From positions 1 to 64,000 of the forward strand of contig JAAQTN010000006.1 of the NCBI GenBank assembly GCA_011742915.1: a stretch of 64,000 nt of DNA, written 5' to 3'. Position numbers and translations under genes: made by a program. The notes under the pieces are model-generated. The model had not been told where the DNA came from. It was given only the letters and a program-made list of their open reading frames with translations, and did not search any database. This DNA is from Billgrantia desiderata (lineage in GTDB: Bacteria; Pseudomonadota; Gammaproteobacteria; Pseudomonadales; Halomonadaceae). Numbering within the stretch: the stretch's first letter is position 1; the number at the start of each line of letters is the position of its first letter. This document shows, in pieces, positions 38,016-49,078 of this stretch.

Positions 38016-40217
38016 ATGATGGTGAAAGAGAGCAAGACGGGCTCGCGCCCGGGCTATGACGATATCGATCTGGGCAGGCTGCTTGGTGTCCTGCTCGACA
38101 ACAAATGGCTGATCATGCTGGTGACGGCGCTGTTCGCCGTGGCCGCCGTGATCCACGTACAGCTGGCCACGCCGATCTATCGTGCCGATGCCCTCGTCCA
38201 GGTGGAGGGCAAGACCGGGCTCAGCAATCCGCTGGCCGAGGTGCGCTCGTTCCTCGGCGACGAGCCGAAAACCGATGCCGAACTCGAGATCCTGCGTTCT
38301 CGTATGGTGCTGGGGCAGGCCGTCGATCAGGAGCGACTCGACATTTCCGTGACACCCACTCGTTTCCCGTTCGTCGGCGACTTTCTGGTACGCCGCGGCA
38401 TGGAGCGGCCCGGATTCTCCCGGAGCAGCGTGTGGGCCGGCGAGTATCTCAATGTCGGTGAGTTGCGAGTCGATGACGAGTGGCTGGGGCGGGCGCTGCG
38501 CCTGGTGGCGGGCGAAGGCGGCAGCTATCGCCTGTACCACGGCGACACGCAGCTTGGCGAGGGCCGGGTCGGCACGACGGAGCACTTCGCAGACGGCGGT
38601 ATCGAGCTGCGAGTGGCGGAGCTGGAGGCCGCCGAAGGAGCCGAGTTCACCGTGGTGCGGCGTACCCGTCTGGCTGCCATCAATCAGCTGCGCGGACGCT
38701 TCAGCGTCACCCAGCGCGGTCGCGACAGCGGCGTGTTCAACATGACGCTGCTCGACGAGGACCCCCGCCGTGCTCAGCGCACCTTGAGCGTGATCGGCCA
38801 GATCTATCTGACCCAGAACGTCGAGCGACAGAGTGCCGAGGCGGAGCAGAGCCTGATCTTCCTCGAAGAACAGGTGCCGGAGGTGCGTACCGAGCTGGCA
38901 CGGGCCGAGGATGCCCTCAACGCCTTCCGCATGGAGCACGAGAGCGTCGACCTCAACATCGAGACGCGCTCGGTGCTGGACCGGGTGGTGGACCTCGATT
39001 CGCGACTCAGCGAGCTGGAGATGGAGCAGGCGGAGCTGAGCCGGCGCTACAACTCATCGCACCCGCTGTACGCGGCGATGATGGAAAAGCGCAACAACCT
39101 GGAGCGCGATCGCGAGCGCCTCAACGATCGCATCCATGCGCTGCCGGAGACCCAGCAGCAGATCCTGCGCATGTCGCGGGACGTGGAGGTCACCCAGCAG
39201 GTCTACGTGCAGCTGCTCAACAAGATCCAGGAGATGAGCATCACCAAGGCCAGTACGGTGGGCAACGTACGCATTCTCGACGACGCCGTGGCTCAGCCTG
39301 GGCCGGTGGAGCCGCGCAAGCCGGTGACGGTGGTGATGATCACCCTGGTGGGCGGCTTCCTGGCGGTGGCTTTCGTGATCGTGCGCAGCATCCTCAATCG
39401 CGGCGTGGAGAGCGCCGATCAGCTCGAGGATCTGGGCCTGCCGGTGTACGCCACCGTGCCGTTGTCCGACGATCAGCAAAAGCTGGTGCGTAGGGTCAAG
39501 CGTAACAACCGGCGGCGGGGGCGCAGCGTGGCCTGTGGGGTGCTGGCACAGAATGCGCCCGACGACACCGCCGTCGAGGCCCTGCGTGGCCTGCGTACCT
39601 CGCTGCATTTCGCCATGCTCGAGGCTACCGACAACCGCCTCATGATCACTGGGCCGAGCCCCAACATCGGCAAGAGCTTCATCTGTATCAACCTGGGCGC
39701 GGTCGTTGCCCAGGGAGGTCAGCGTGTCGTCGTGCTCGACGCCGACATGCGCAAGGGCCATGTACATACCGCCTTCGACGCCGACAGCAAAGGCGGGCTC
39801 TCCGAGGTGCTCTCCGCCAAGGCCGAGCTCGATGAGGTGATACGCCAGTCGCCGATCAACGGGCTGAGCTACGTGGCTCGCGGCAAGGCGCCGCCCAACC
39901 CCGCCGAGCTGTTGATGAGCGAGCGTTTCGGCAAGCTGCTCGATGCTCTGAGCGAGCGCTTCGACCTGGTGATCGTGGACACGCCGCCCATTCTCGCCGT
40001 GACCGATGCCGCCATCATCGGCCATCGCTGTGGTACCAGCCTGATGGTGGCGCGCTTCGGCCTCAACCCACCGCGTGAAGTCGATGTCGCCATTCGGCGT
40101 CTCGAGAGCAGCGGCGTCACGGTCAAGGGCGGCATTCTCAACGCCATCGAACGCAAGGCCGCCACCAGCTACGGCTATGGCTATTACCACTACGCCTACA
40201 AGACCACCCAGACCTGA
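38016..40217 (+). CDS. wzc: Polysaccharide co-polymerase and tyrosine kinase Wzc/Etk
   Basis: Inner-membrane BY-kinase that sets chain length and drives export. 733 aa: a Wzz domain with first transmembrane helix (about 29-50), a long periplasmic coiled coil (about 255-400), a second helix (about 428-450), and a cytoplasmic kinase domain. Kinase motifs: Walker [11 protein letters not shown] (about 546), Walker A' VLDADMRKG (about 571) and Walker [10 protein letters not shown] (about 651). The tail [12 protein letters not shown] carries six tyrosines for autophosphorylation. Confidence 0.96.
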   Translation: MMVKESKTGSRPGYDDIDLGRLLGVLLDNKWLIMLVTALFAVAAVIHVQLATPIYRADALVQVEGKTGLSNPLAEVRSFLGDEPKTDAELEILRSRMVLGQAVDQERLDISVTPTRFPFVGDFLVRRGMERPGFSRSSVWAGEYLNVGELRVDDEWLGRALRLVAGEGGSYRLYHGDTQLGEGRVGTTEHFADGGIELRVAELEAAEGAEFTVVRRTRLAAINQLRGRFSVTQRGRDSGVFNMTLLDEDPRRAQRTLSVIGQIYLTQNVERQSAEAEQSLIFLEEQVPEVRTELARAEDALNAFRMEHESVDLNIETRSVLDRVVDLDSRLSELEMEQAELSRRYNSSHPLYAAMMEKRNNLERDRERLNDRIHALPETQQQILRMSRDVEVTQQVYVQLLNKIQEMSITKASTVGNVRILDDAVAQPGPVEPRKPVTVVMITLVGGFLAVAFVIVRSILNRGVESADQLEDLGLPVYATVPLSDDQQKLVRRVKRNNRRRGRSVACGVLAQNAPDDTAVEALRGLRTSLHFAMLEATDNRLMITGPSPNIGKSFICINLGAVVAQGGQRVVVLDADMRKGHVHTAFDADSKGGLSEVLSAKAELDEVIRQSPINGLSYVARGKAPPNPAELLMSERFGKLLDALSERFDLVIVDTPPILAVTDAAIIGHRCGTSLMVARFGLNPPREVDVAIRRLESSGVTVKGGILNAIERKAATSYGYGYYHYAYKTTQT

Positions 40218-40350
40218 GCGCCGGCTGCGTGCGGGTCTCTGTCCGGGCCCGCGGCGGCGGGCCGTTCCCTGGCGTAAGGCCGAGGTGCCGCAACGTTCGC
40301 GCGGCCGGCACGAGCGCCGATCACTACCACTCGAAAATCATGGAAGCGTC

Positions 40351-41667
40351 ATGACCACTATCAAAGATCGTCTGATTGGCCGGCTCGAGAGCAAGGATGC
40401 CGTGATCGGGATCGTCGGGCTCGGCTATGTGGGGCTCCCCTTGATGTTGCGCTACAGCGAGATCGGCTACCGGGTGCTGGGCATCGACATCGATGCGGGC
40501 AAGGTCGAGAAGCTCAACGCCGGGCGCAGCTACATCGAACACATTGCCAGCGATCGGATCGCCCAGGCCCGGGATACCGGCTTCGAAGCCACCGCGGACT
40601 TTTCCCGTGTGGGTGAGGCCGACGCCGTGATCCTGTGCGTGCCGACGCCGCTCAACAAGTACCGCGAGCCCGACATCAGCTTCGTGATCGACACCGTCGA
40701 TGCGCTCAAGGCGCACCTGCGTGAAGGCCAGGTGATCTCGCTGGAGAGCACCACCTATCCCGGCACCACCGAAGAGGAGCTGCTGCCCCGCGTCGAAGAG
40801 GGCGAGCTCAAGGTCGGCGAGTCGCTGTTTCTCGTCTACTCACCGGAGCGTGAGGACCCGGGCAACCCCGACTTCGAGACCCGCACCATCCCCAAGGTGG
40901 TGGGCGGACATACCCCGGCCTGTCGTGAGGTGGGGGTAGCGCTCTATCGTCCTGCCATCGACCAGGTGGTGCCGCTGAGCTCCACCCGGGCCGCCGAGAT
41001 GACCAAGCTGCTCGAGAACATCCACCGCGCGGTGAACATCGGCCTGGTCAACGAGATGAAGATCGTCGCCGACCGCATGGGCATCGACATCTTCGAAGTG
41101 GTGGATGCCGCCGCCACCAAGCCGTTCGGTTTCACGGCCTATTATCCCGGGCCGGGGCTGGGTGGGCACTGCATTCCCATCGATCCTTTCTATCTGACCT
41201 GGAAGGCGCGTGAGTATGGCCTGCACACGCGCTTCATCGAACTGTCGGGCGAGATCAACCAGGCCATGCCCGAATACGTGGTGAACAAGCTGATCGAGGG
41301 ACTCAATCAGTGTGGCAAGGCGCTGAAGGGCAGCCGCGTGCTGGTACTCGGCATCGCCTACAAGAAGAACGTCGACGACATGCGCGAGTCGCCGTCGGTA
41401 TTCATCATGGAGCGCATCCGCGACCGTGGCGCCGAGGTGGCCTACAGCGACCCCCACGTGCCGTCCTTCCCGCCCATGCGTGAGCATCACTTCGATCTCG
41501 AGAGCGTACCGCTGTCGCCGGCCGCCCTGGCCGAGTACGACGCCGTGATACTCGCCACCGACCATGATCGTTTCGACTACGACATGATCCGTGCCCATGC
41601 CCGCCTGATCGTCGACACCCGCGGCATCTACCGCGGCGAGAGCGACGAGCGGGTGATCAAGGCCTGA
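40351..41667 (+). CDS. wbpA: UDP-N-acetylglucosamine 6-dehydrogenase WbpA
   Basis: Oxidises UDP-GlcNAc to UDP-GlcNAcA with NAD. 438 aa UDP-glucose/GDP-mannose dehydrogenase family: Rossmann motif [12 protein letters not shown] near residue 20, catalytic region [16 protein letters not shown] with Cys near residue 272, and C-terminal [16 protein letters not shown]. The next genes wbpB and wbpD-wbpE continue the P. aeruginosa pathway for UDP-2,3-diacetamido-uronic acid. ATG 40351 follows GGAAG; the upstream frame runs inside the wzc end. Confidence 0.95.
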   Translation: MTTIKDRLIGRLESKDAVIGIVGLGYVGLPLMLRYSEIGYRVLGIDIDAGKVEKLNAGRSYIEHIASDRIAQARDTGFEATADFSRVGEADAVILCVPTPLNKYREPDISFVIDTVDALKAHLREGQVISLESTTYPGTTEEELLPRVEEGELKVGESLFLVYSPEREDPGNPDFETRTIPKVVGGHTPACREVGVALYRPAIDQVVPLSSTRAAEMTKLLENIHRAVNIGLVNEMKIVADRMGIDIFEVVDAAATKPFGFTAYYPGPGLGGHCIPIDPFYLTWKAREYGLHTRFIELSGEINQAMPEYVVNKLIEGLNQCGKALKGSRVLVLGIAYKKNVDDMRESPSVFIMERIRDRGAEVAYSDPHVPSFPPMREHHFDLESVPLSPAALAEYDAVILATDHDRFDYDMIRAHARLIVDTRGIYRGESDERVIKA

Positions 41668-42645
<978 letters not shown>

Positions 42646-42653
42646 GGTGTGCC

Positions 42654-44405
42654 ATGCAGACTCAAGCGCAAGAGAACCGCTACCCCGGCGTGCAGATTCA
42701 CCCCAGCGCCATCGTCGACGCAGGTGCCGAAATCGGTGAGTCGTCCTATGTCTGGCACTTCGTCCACGTATGCGGTGGGGCCCGCATCGGCCGCGGCGTA
42801 TCGCTGGGGCAGAACGTCTTCGTCGGCAATCGCGTGGTCATCGGCGACGGCTGCCGGGTGCAGAACAACGTTTCGGTGTACGACAACGTCACGCTCGAGG
42901 CGGGCGTCTTCTGCGGCCCCAGCATGGTCTTCACCAACGTCTACAACCCGCGCTCCACGGTCGACCGCAAGAGCGAGTATCGCGACACCCTGGTGCGTGA
43001 AGGCGCGACCCTGGGCGCCAACTGCACCATCGTGTGCGGTGTCACCATCGGTCGTTATGCCTTCGTCGGCGCGGGGGCGGTGGTCAACCGCGACGTGCCC
43101 GACTTCGCTCTGATGCTGGGTGTGCCGGCCCGTCAGCAGGGCTGGATGAGCCGCCATGGCGAACGCCTGGAGCTGCCGCTGGAAGGCGAGGGTGAAGCAG
43201 TGTGCCCGCACACCGGCGACCGCTACCGGCTGAAAGGCGGCACGCTCACCTGTCACCCGGCGCAGCAGGATGCTCCACCTACCGTTAAGGACAACGGACG
43301 CGTGAAGGACAACGGACGCATGGAATTCATCGACCTCAAGGCCCAGCAGGTGCGTATTCGCGAGCGCATCAACGCCGGCATCCGCAACGTGCTCGAGCAT
43401 GGCAAGTACATTCTCGGCCCGGAGGTGGACGAGCTGGAAGCGCGGCTGGCCGATTACGTCGGCGTGCGCCACTGCATCACCTGCGCCAACGGCACCGACG
43501 CGCTGCAGATCGCGCAGATGGCGCTGGGCATCGCGCCCGGCGACGAGGTGATCACCCCCGGGTTCACCTACATTGCCACCGCCGAAACGGTCGCGCTGCT
43601 GGGCGCACGCCCGGTCTACGTCGATGTCGACCCGCGCACCTACCTGCTCGATCCGGACAAGCTCGAGGCGGCGATCACGCCGCGCACCCGCGCGATCATA
43701 CCGGTCTCGCTCTATGGCCAGTGCGCCGATATGGACGCCATCAACGAGATCGCCGCGCGCCATGGCATCCCGGTGATCGAGGACGGTGCCCAAAGCTTCG
43801 GTGCCACCTATCGCGGGCGGCGTTCCTGCAGCCTGTCGAGCATTGCCACCACCTCGTTCTTCCCCAGCAAGCCGCTGGGCTGCTACGGCGACGGTGGCGC
43901 GCTGTTCACCGACGACGACGAGCTGGCCAAGGTGCTGCGCCAGATCGCCCGACACGGCCAGGGACGGCGCTATTACCACGTCAGGATCGGCATCAATAGC
44001 CGGCTGGATACGCTGCAGGCCGCCATTCTGCTGCCCAAGCTCGACATCCTCGACGAGGAGCTGCTGCTCAGGGAGCAGGTGGCCGAGCGCTATGGCCGTC
44101 TGCTGCAGAGCCATGGTTTCACGGTGCCGCATGTGGCGCCCTACAACACCAGCGCCTACGCCCAGTACACGGTGGAAGTCGACGATCGCGAAGTGGTGAT
44201 TGCACGCCTGACTGAGGCCGGCATACCTACCGCCGTGCACTATCCGATTCCGCTCAACAAGCAGCCGGCGGTGGCCGACCCGGGCGTCGACCTGCCGATC
44301 GGCAATCGGGCCTCGCGCCGGGTGATCAGCCTGCCGATGCATCCGTACCTCACGGCCGAGGATCAGCAGCGCATCGTCGCGGCGTTGGCAGAGGCGGTGG
44401 CATGA
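42654..44405 (+). CDS. In-frame WbpD-WbpE fusion: sugar N-acetyltransferase plus aminotransferase
   Basis: A single 583-aa frame joins two enzymes normally encoded separately. Residues about 1-205 are WbpD-like: left-handed beta-helix hexapeptide repeats ([35 protein letters not shown]) ending with [18 protein letters not shown]. Residues about 223-583 are WbpE-like DegT/DnrJ aminotransferase beginning [17 protein letters not shown], with PLP lysine in [15 protein letters not shown] near residue 407. The junction carries two copies of an 18-bp sequence (43284-43301 and 43302-43319). The internal ATG 43320 keeps an upstream AAGGA, so separate WbpE could also be made. Together these steps convert the WbpB product into UDP-GlcNAc3NAcA. 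Confidence 0.9.
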   Translation: MQTQAQENRYPGVQIHPSAIVDAGAEIGESSYVWHFVHVCGGARIGRGVSLGQNVFVGNRVVIGDGCRVQNNVSVYDNVTLEAGVFCGPSMVFTNVYNPRSTVDRKSEYRDTLVREGATLGANCTIVCGVTIGRYAFVGAGAVVNRDVPDFALMLGVPARQQGWMSRHGERLELPLEGEGEAVCPHTGDRYRLKGGTLTCHPAQQDAPPTVKDNGRVKDNGRMEFIDLKAQQVRIRERINAGIRNVLEHGKYILGPEVDELEARLADYVGVRHCITCANGTDALQIAQMALGIAPGDEVITPGFTYIATAETVALLGARPVYVDVDPRTYLLDPDKLEAAITPRTRAIIPVSLYGQCADMDAINEIAARHGIPVIEDGAQSFGATYRGRRSCSLSSIATTSFFPSKPLGCYGDGGALFTDDDELAKVLRQIARHGQGRRYYHVRIGINSRLDTLQAAILLPKLDILDEELLLREQVAERYGRLLQSHGFTVPHVAPYNTSAYAQYTVEVDDREVVIARLTEAGIPTAVHYPIPLNKQPAVADPGVDLPIGNRASRRVISLPMHPYLTAEDQQRIVAALAEAVA

Positions 44406-44430
44406 GCCGCCGGTCAGGGAGAGCGAACAC

Positions 44431-45876
44431 GTGCTGAATCGGCTCGTCGTACCGGCAAGGAAGCTGCTGCCGACCCATGCCTTCGCCCGTGGCGTCAGCG
44501 TGCTGGTAGGGGGCACGGCAGGGGCGCAGCTGTTGACGCTGCTGGCCGCGCCGCTGTTGACCCGCCTCTACCCGCCAGAGGATTTCGGCCTGTTGGCGGT
44601 ATACGGCGGGCTGCTGGCGCTCTTTACCGTCGTTGCCAGCGGTCGCTACCAACTGGCGATCCCACTGCCCGAAACCGAGCGCGAGGCATCGGCGGTGCTG
44701 GCGCTCAGCCTGGTGGTGGTGTGTTTGACCACCTTGGCGGCGTTGCTGCTGGTGGCGTTGGGCGGCAGGCGACTGACCGAGCTGTTGGGCGTGCCTGCGC
44801 TGGCGCCGTGGCTGTGGCTGCTGCCGCTCGGTGTGGCCTTTGCCGGCAGCTATCAGGCCGTCAGCCACTGGGCGGTGCGGACCCGCGCCTTCTCAGCCAT
44901 CGCCGCGACCCGCATCAAGCAGTCCCTGGCGCTGCTGACCATTCAGCTCCTTGCCAGCCCCCTGGGGGGGGCCGGGCTGCTGCTCGGTCATGCCGCCGGC
45001 CAGGGGGCCGGCACGCTGACGTTGGCGCGTCCGGCGCTGCGTGCAGTCGGCCAGCACGGGGTCACGCCGGCCGAGGTCTGGGCGGTGGCGCGGCGCTACT
45101 GCAAGTTTCCGCTGTTTTCCACCTGGTCGGGCCTGTTCAACACCTTGGGCAAGCAGTTGCCGCCGTTGCTGTTCGCAGCCCTGTTCAGCCCGGTGGCGGC
45201 AGGGCTCTACGCCCTGGCTCACCGTGTGCTGGCCATGCCCATGACGTTGATCGGTGAGGCCGTGGGCAAGGTGTTCTTTGCCAGTGCCGCCGAGGCGCAT
45301 CGCCGCGGCGAACTGGGTGTGCTGGTCGCCAGGGTGCACGGCGTGCTGGCCCAGCTTGCCATGCCGCCGGCCATCGTGCTGGTGCTGAGCGGGCCGGAGC
45401 TGTTCGCGCTGGTATTCGGCGAGCGCTGGCGTGAGGCCGGTGAGTTCGCCCGCTGGATGGCGCCATGGCTCTATCTGGTGTTCGTCACCTCGCCGTTGAG
45501 CCATCTGTTCACGGTGCTCGAGCGACAGGGACAGGGGTTGGTCTTCCAGACCGTGCTGCTCATGGTTCGGGTGGCGGCCATCGCCATTGGCGCGGCGGCC
45601 AACGATCTGCTGCTGACGGTGGCGCTGTTCTCGCTGGGCAGTGCCCTGTGCTGGATTGGCTTCCTCGCCTGGATTGCCCGACTGACCGGCAACCGGCCGG
45701 GCAGTCTGGCGCTGTCCACGCTGACTGCGCTGGCGATGAGCCTGGCCCTGCTGGCGCCGTTGATCGTCGTCGCGACGCTGGCGCCGACATGGCTGCCCTG
45801 GGGCGCCGCGCTGCTGCTCAGCGCCGTTCTGGTAGGCATCCGTTATCTCCTTCTGTTCCGTAAGGCGTACCAATGA
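44431..45876 (+). CDS. wzx: Wzx-type polysaccharide flippase
   Basis: Flips the undecaprenyl-linked repeat unit across the inner membrane. 481 aa with about 12-14 hydrophobic segments and no soluble domain; the opening GTAGAQLLTLLAAPLLTRLYPPEDFGLLAVY is typical of the MATE-like/MOP polysaccharide family. The GTG start follows GGGAGA by 8 nt. The last codons overlap the next gene by 4 nt (ATGA). Confidence 0.88.
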   Translation: MLNRLVVPARKLLPTHAFARGVSVLVGGTAGAQLLTLLAAPLLTRLYPPEDFGLLAVYGGLLALFTVVASGRYQLAIPLPETEREASAVLALSLVVVCLTTLAALLLVALGGRRLTELLGVPALAPWLWLLPLGVAFAGSYQAVSHWAVRTRAFSAIAATRIKQSLALLTIQLLASPLGGAGLLLGHAAGQGAGTLTLARPALRAVGQHGVTPAEVWAVARRYCKFPLFSTWSGLFNTLGKQLPPLLFAALFSPVAAGLYALAHRVLAMPMTLIGEAVGKVFFASAAEAHRRGELGVLVARVHGVLAQLAMPPAIVLVLSGPELFALVFGERWREAGEFARWMAPWLYLVFVTSPLSHLFTVLERQGQGLVFQTVLLMVRVAAIAIGAAANDLLLTVALFSLGSALCWIGFLAWIARLTGNRPGSLALSTLTALAMSLALLAPLIVVATLAPTWLPWGAALLLSAVLVGIRYLLLFRKAYQ

Positions 45877-47498
45877 GTTCGATACAGTGTCACTTCACTT
45901 CCCCCCGCTGGCAGGAGTGCGAGATCTCAGGCGGCCGCAGCTTCGTGCGGGGCGCCGTCTGGCTGAACGGCCATCGTCTGTCTTCAGGCGGAGCGGTCAA
46001 GCAGCTCGATCAGGTGGAGGGGATTGCCGGCTGGCGCAAGCGCATGAGCGATCTCAGCGGGTTCTACGCCATGGTGCGCCAGGTCGGCAATCACCTGGTG
46101 GCGGCCGTGGATCGGGTGCGCTCGATTCCGCTGTTCTATGGCGTCGACGCAGGTAACGTGTTCCTCAGCGACGATGCCGATTGGGTCCGCCAACAGGTTG
46201 GGGAAGAGCGCATCGATGCGGACGCCAGGGCCGATTTCGAGCTGGCCGGCTTCGTCACCGGCGGTGACACGCTGTATCGCCGGGTCAAGCAGCTGCGTGC
46301 CGGCGAGGCGCTGATCGTCAACGACTCCGACCTCGGCCTGACGCTCTCGCTGGAGCGCTATTTCCGCTTTCAGTACTACGGCATGTCGGACCGCGACGAC
46401 AACCGGCGCCTGATCCGGCTCGAGGAGGTGGTGGAAGAGGCGTGCGAGCAAATGGTCAGGATGGCAGCCGGGCGCACCATCGTCGTACCGCTCAGCGGCG
46501 GCTACGACTCACGGCTCATCGCCACGTTGCTGGCACGCTGCGAGTACCCCAAGGTGCTCACCTATGCCTACGGCCATCGCGACAATCGCGAAGCCAAGGT
46601 GAGCCGCGAGGTGGCGCGCAGCCTGGGCTTGCCCTGGACCTTCGTCGAGTACAGCCAGTCGGCCTGGAGCGGTGTGGCCGACAGCGAGGAGTACTGGCGC
46701 TATCAGCAGTGGGCTTCGGGCTGGAACGGTATCGCCAACATGCAGGACTGGCTGGCCGTGAAGCTGCTGACCGAGCAGGACAAGGTCGAGCCGGGCTCGC
46801 TGTTCGTGCCCGGTCACTGCTGCGTGACGGGCTTCCTGCTGTCGAGCGTGTTCGAGGCCAAGCGCGCAGGGCGGCTGATGGAGGCAGGCGAGCTGAGCGA
46901 AGCGATTCGCCAGCGGCACTTCCTGCTCAACGCGAGCGAGGAGGGCAAGGCGCTCTTCGAGGAGTGCGTACGGCCCCGCCTGGCGCAAGACTACACCCTG
47001 GACGAGGCGCTGGACCCCGACGAGTTCATTCGCCAGTTCATCCTGTTCGGCTGGCAGGAACGTCAGGCCAAATTCATCATCAACTCGGTGCGCTGCTTCG
47101 AGTTCTACGGTCACGACTGGTGGATGCCGCTCTACGAACGGGACTTCATGGCGTTCTGGCAGGCGGTGCCGCGGCACTGGCTGGAGCGCCGTTCCGGCTA
47201 TGTCACCTTCGTCGAGAACCTCTTCGCCGAGGTCAGTGGGCAAAAGGCGCCGTTGGGCAATGCGGCGCAGCAGTCGCGCCAGAGCATGCGCGCCCGGCTG
47301 AGCCGGCTGGATGCCTTCCGTCGCGGTCCCGGAAGGCACATGAAGCGTCTGCTCAAGCGGATGATTCCCGGCCTGTCCCAGGGCAACACACTGGCCTCTA
47401 CCGGGCGCTTTCCGCCCGAGACCTTGGAGCGTCTGCGCTCGGAGGGCTACTCCCACAACGGGGTGGCGGCCCAGATGTTCCTCGAGAGGTTCGGCTGA
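45873..47498 (+). CDS. Asparagine synthetase-like amidotransferase lacking the N-terminal cysteine
   Basis: A 541-aa AsnB-type protein. The N-terminal half resembles the glutamine amidotransferase fold (LSGFYAMVRQVGNHLVAAVDRVRSIPLFYG near residue 61), but residue 2 is Ser and the start MSSIQC offers no Cys2 nucleophile. The C-terminal synthetase domain keeps the ATP-binding PLSGGYDSRLIA near residue 207. In sugar clusters such proteins amidate uronic acids; here it may act on the diacetamido-uronic acid, with free ammonia or another donor. That role is inferred. It overlaps wzx by 4 nt. Confidence 0.75.
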   Translation: MSSIQCHFTSPRWQECEISGGRSFVRGAVWLNGHRLSSGGAVKQLDQVEGIAGWRKRMSDLSGFYAMVRQVGNHLVAAVDRVRSIPLFYGVDAGNVFLSDDADWVRQQVGEERIDADARADFELAGFVTGGDTLYRRVKQLRAGEALIVNDSDLGLTLSLERYFRFQYYGMSDRDDNRRLIRLEEVVEEACEQMVRMAAGRTIVVPLSGGYDSRLIATLLARCEYPKVLTYAYGHRDNREAKVSREVARSLGLPWTFVEYSQSAWSGVADSEEYWRYQQWASGWNGIANMQDWLAVKLLTEQDKVEPGSLFVPGHCCVTGFLLSSVFEAKRAGRLMEAGELSEAIRQRHFLLNASEEGKALFEECVRPRLAQDYTLDEALDPDEFIRQFILFGWQERQAKFIINSVRCFEFYGHDWWMPLYERDFMAFWQAVPRHWLERRSGYVTFVENLFAEVSGQKAPLGNAAQQSRQSMRARLSRLDAFRRGPGRHMKRLLKRMIPGLSQGNTLASTGRFPPETLERLRSEGYSHNGVAAQMFLERFG

Positions 47499-47501
47499 GC
47501 C

Positions 47502-48125
47502 ATGGCGTTCAATGCATTGACTCGATCCCTGCGTGTCGGTCTGGCCGCCGCTGGCTTGCTCGGACGCAATCTCATCCAGGTTCGCCGTTACCGCGCCGTT
47601 CCTCTGCGCTGCCATGGCGCCTACCGGCTCTGCGGCATGCAGCGGATGTATCTGGACCAAGCGCTGGCGCTGTATGCCGAGCTGCATGACGGCAAGCCTC
47701 TCGATCTGCCCCGGCGCTGGCTCTATCGGCTGGCGGGTGACCGTCTCGGCGTGGTGGCTCTGGACATAGAGGGACGCGTGGTAGGCGCGGCCTTCTATGG
47801 CTTCACGCCTCGTGACCTGGCCGAGGGCAGGGTGCACTCGAGCTTCAGCGGTGTGCATCCGGCGCACCGCGGTCGTGGGCTGGCCACCGAGCTGCGGCGC
47901 AGCGCCATCCTGCACTTTCGCGATCACGGCGTGCGCGGTTACTCCTCGCGTATCAGTGCCGACAACATCGCGTCACTCAAACCAAGCCTGCGTCTCGGCT
48001 TTCGTATCGTCGAGCGCTATCGCGATACGGCAACGGGCGAGCAGCGCTTCTACCTGGTCTGCGACTTCGACGACGACTATCGCGAAGCCCCAGCACCTGC
48101 CGCACCGCTCGAGACAGGGCCTTAG
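47502..48125 (+). CDS. GNAT-family N-acetyltransferase
   Basis: A 207-aa protein with a GNAT acetyl-CoA binding motif HPAHRGRGLATELRRSAI near residue 121 and the following SADNIASLKPSLRLGFR segment, which fits motif B. The N-terminal 35 residues are basic and weakly hydrophobic, unusual for the family. The acceptor is unknown; the setting in the repeat-unit region suggests an amino sugar. It is 3 nt after the amidotransferase gene. Confidence 0.78.
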   Translation: MAFNALTRSLRVGLAAAGLLGRNLIQVRRYRAVPLRCHGAYRLCGMQRMYLDQALALYAELHDGKPLDLPRRWLYRLAGDRLGVVALDIEGRVVGAAFYGFTPRDLAEGRVHSSFSGVHPAHRGRGLATELRRSAILHFRDHGVRGYSSRISADNIASLKPSLRLGFRIVERYRDTATGEQRFYLVCDFDDDYREAPAPAAPLETGP

Positions 48126-48151
48126 GCTGAGTACGAAAAGGAAAGCCGTAC

Positions 48152-49078
48152 ATGCGCAACGATCCTTTGTTTCATCCCGGATGGATCCGCTTCAACGAAC
48201 AGCGCTGGGGGCTGAGTGCCGAGCCCTTGGTGCTCACGCCCGAGAAGGGCGACGCCTGGCGCCTCGAGACGGTGCTCTATCGCAATCGGCAGGGGCGTCT
48301 GGTGACGCCGCCGCGCAACCCGCATCTGCCGATCGATTTCCACTGCGCCAGCGAGCGGCCGGCCTCGCGCAACCGGCGCAAGCGGCTGGCGCTGACCCGC
48401 CTGGCGGACCATCTGCAGCAGTGTGAATTCGGCGGCAGCCTGTCGCTCTCCTCGGTGGCGGACGACGTGCGTCCGTTCGAGTGGGCCAACATGGCGGCGC
48501 GACCCCGCTACACCTATCACCTCGACATCGCCAGCCGGGAGGAAGCCATCGACCCCAGCGCGCGCAAGAAGGCGCGCAAGTGCCGCCGGCTCGGCTATCG
48601 CTGCGAGACCACCGAGGATTACGCCGCCGTGGCCGCATGCCTGGCCGGGCCGGAATCCCGCAAGGGCTTCGATTACCGCCTCGATGCCGAGGAGCTGGCG
48701 CGTCTGGCCGAATTGATGGGACCCGAGCATTTCGTCTGCTTCCTGGCGCGCAACGCCGAGGGCGAGGCGATGGGTACTCGGGTCTGTCTGTTTCAGCCGG
48801 GCGGCCACGCCCTGGCCTGGTCGGCAGGCATGAAGACCGAGGCCATGAAGGATGGGGTCAACAACCTGGTGGCCGAGGAGGCGCTGGAGTTCTTCGACCG
48901 CCAGGGCTGCAGCGTCTTCGATTTCATCGGTGCCAACATCGCGCCGGTGGCGGAGATGAAGGAAGCCTGGGGCGGGCGACTGGTGTGCCACTACTCGATC
49001 AGTCGACGAGGGATCCGTCAGTTGGCCCGTGAGGCGTACGTCACGGCACGCACAATGATGAAGAGGGAATCCAAGTGA
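48152..49078 (+). CDS. FemAB/BioF2-like acyltransferase
   Basis: A 308-aa protein resembling the GNAT-fold FemAB or Acetyltransf_6 group. The RYTYHLDIASREEAIDPSARKKARKCRRLGYRCE segment and the later AWSAGMKTEAMKDGVNNLVAEEALEFF and FDFIGANIAPVAEMKEAWGG segments are characteristic. Relatives add aminoacyl or acyl groups to amino sugars or peptides, and occur in exopolysaccharide clusters. The donor here is unknown. It overlaps the next gene by 4 nt (GTGA), indicating coupling. Confidence 0.68.
   Translation: MRNDPLFHPGWIRFNEQRWGLSAEPLVLTPEKGDAWRLETVLYRNRQGRLVTPPRNPHLPIDFHCASERPASRNRRKRLALTRLADHLQQCEFGGSLSLSSVADDVRPFEWANMAARPRYTYHLDIASREEAIDPSARKKARKCRRLGYRCETTEDYAAVAACLAGPESRKGFDYRLDAEELARLAELMGPEHFVCFLARNAEGEAMGTRVCLFQPGGHALAWSAGMKTEAMKDGVNNLVAEEALEFFDRQGCSVFDFIGANIAPVAEMKEAWGGRLVCHYSISRRGIRQLAREAYVTARTMMKRESK

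Noticed and set aside
36345..38939. 864-codon minus-strand frame over wza, wzb and part of wzc
   Set aside because: Covers three well-identified genes on the other strand; an artefact of high GC.
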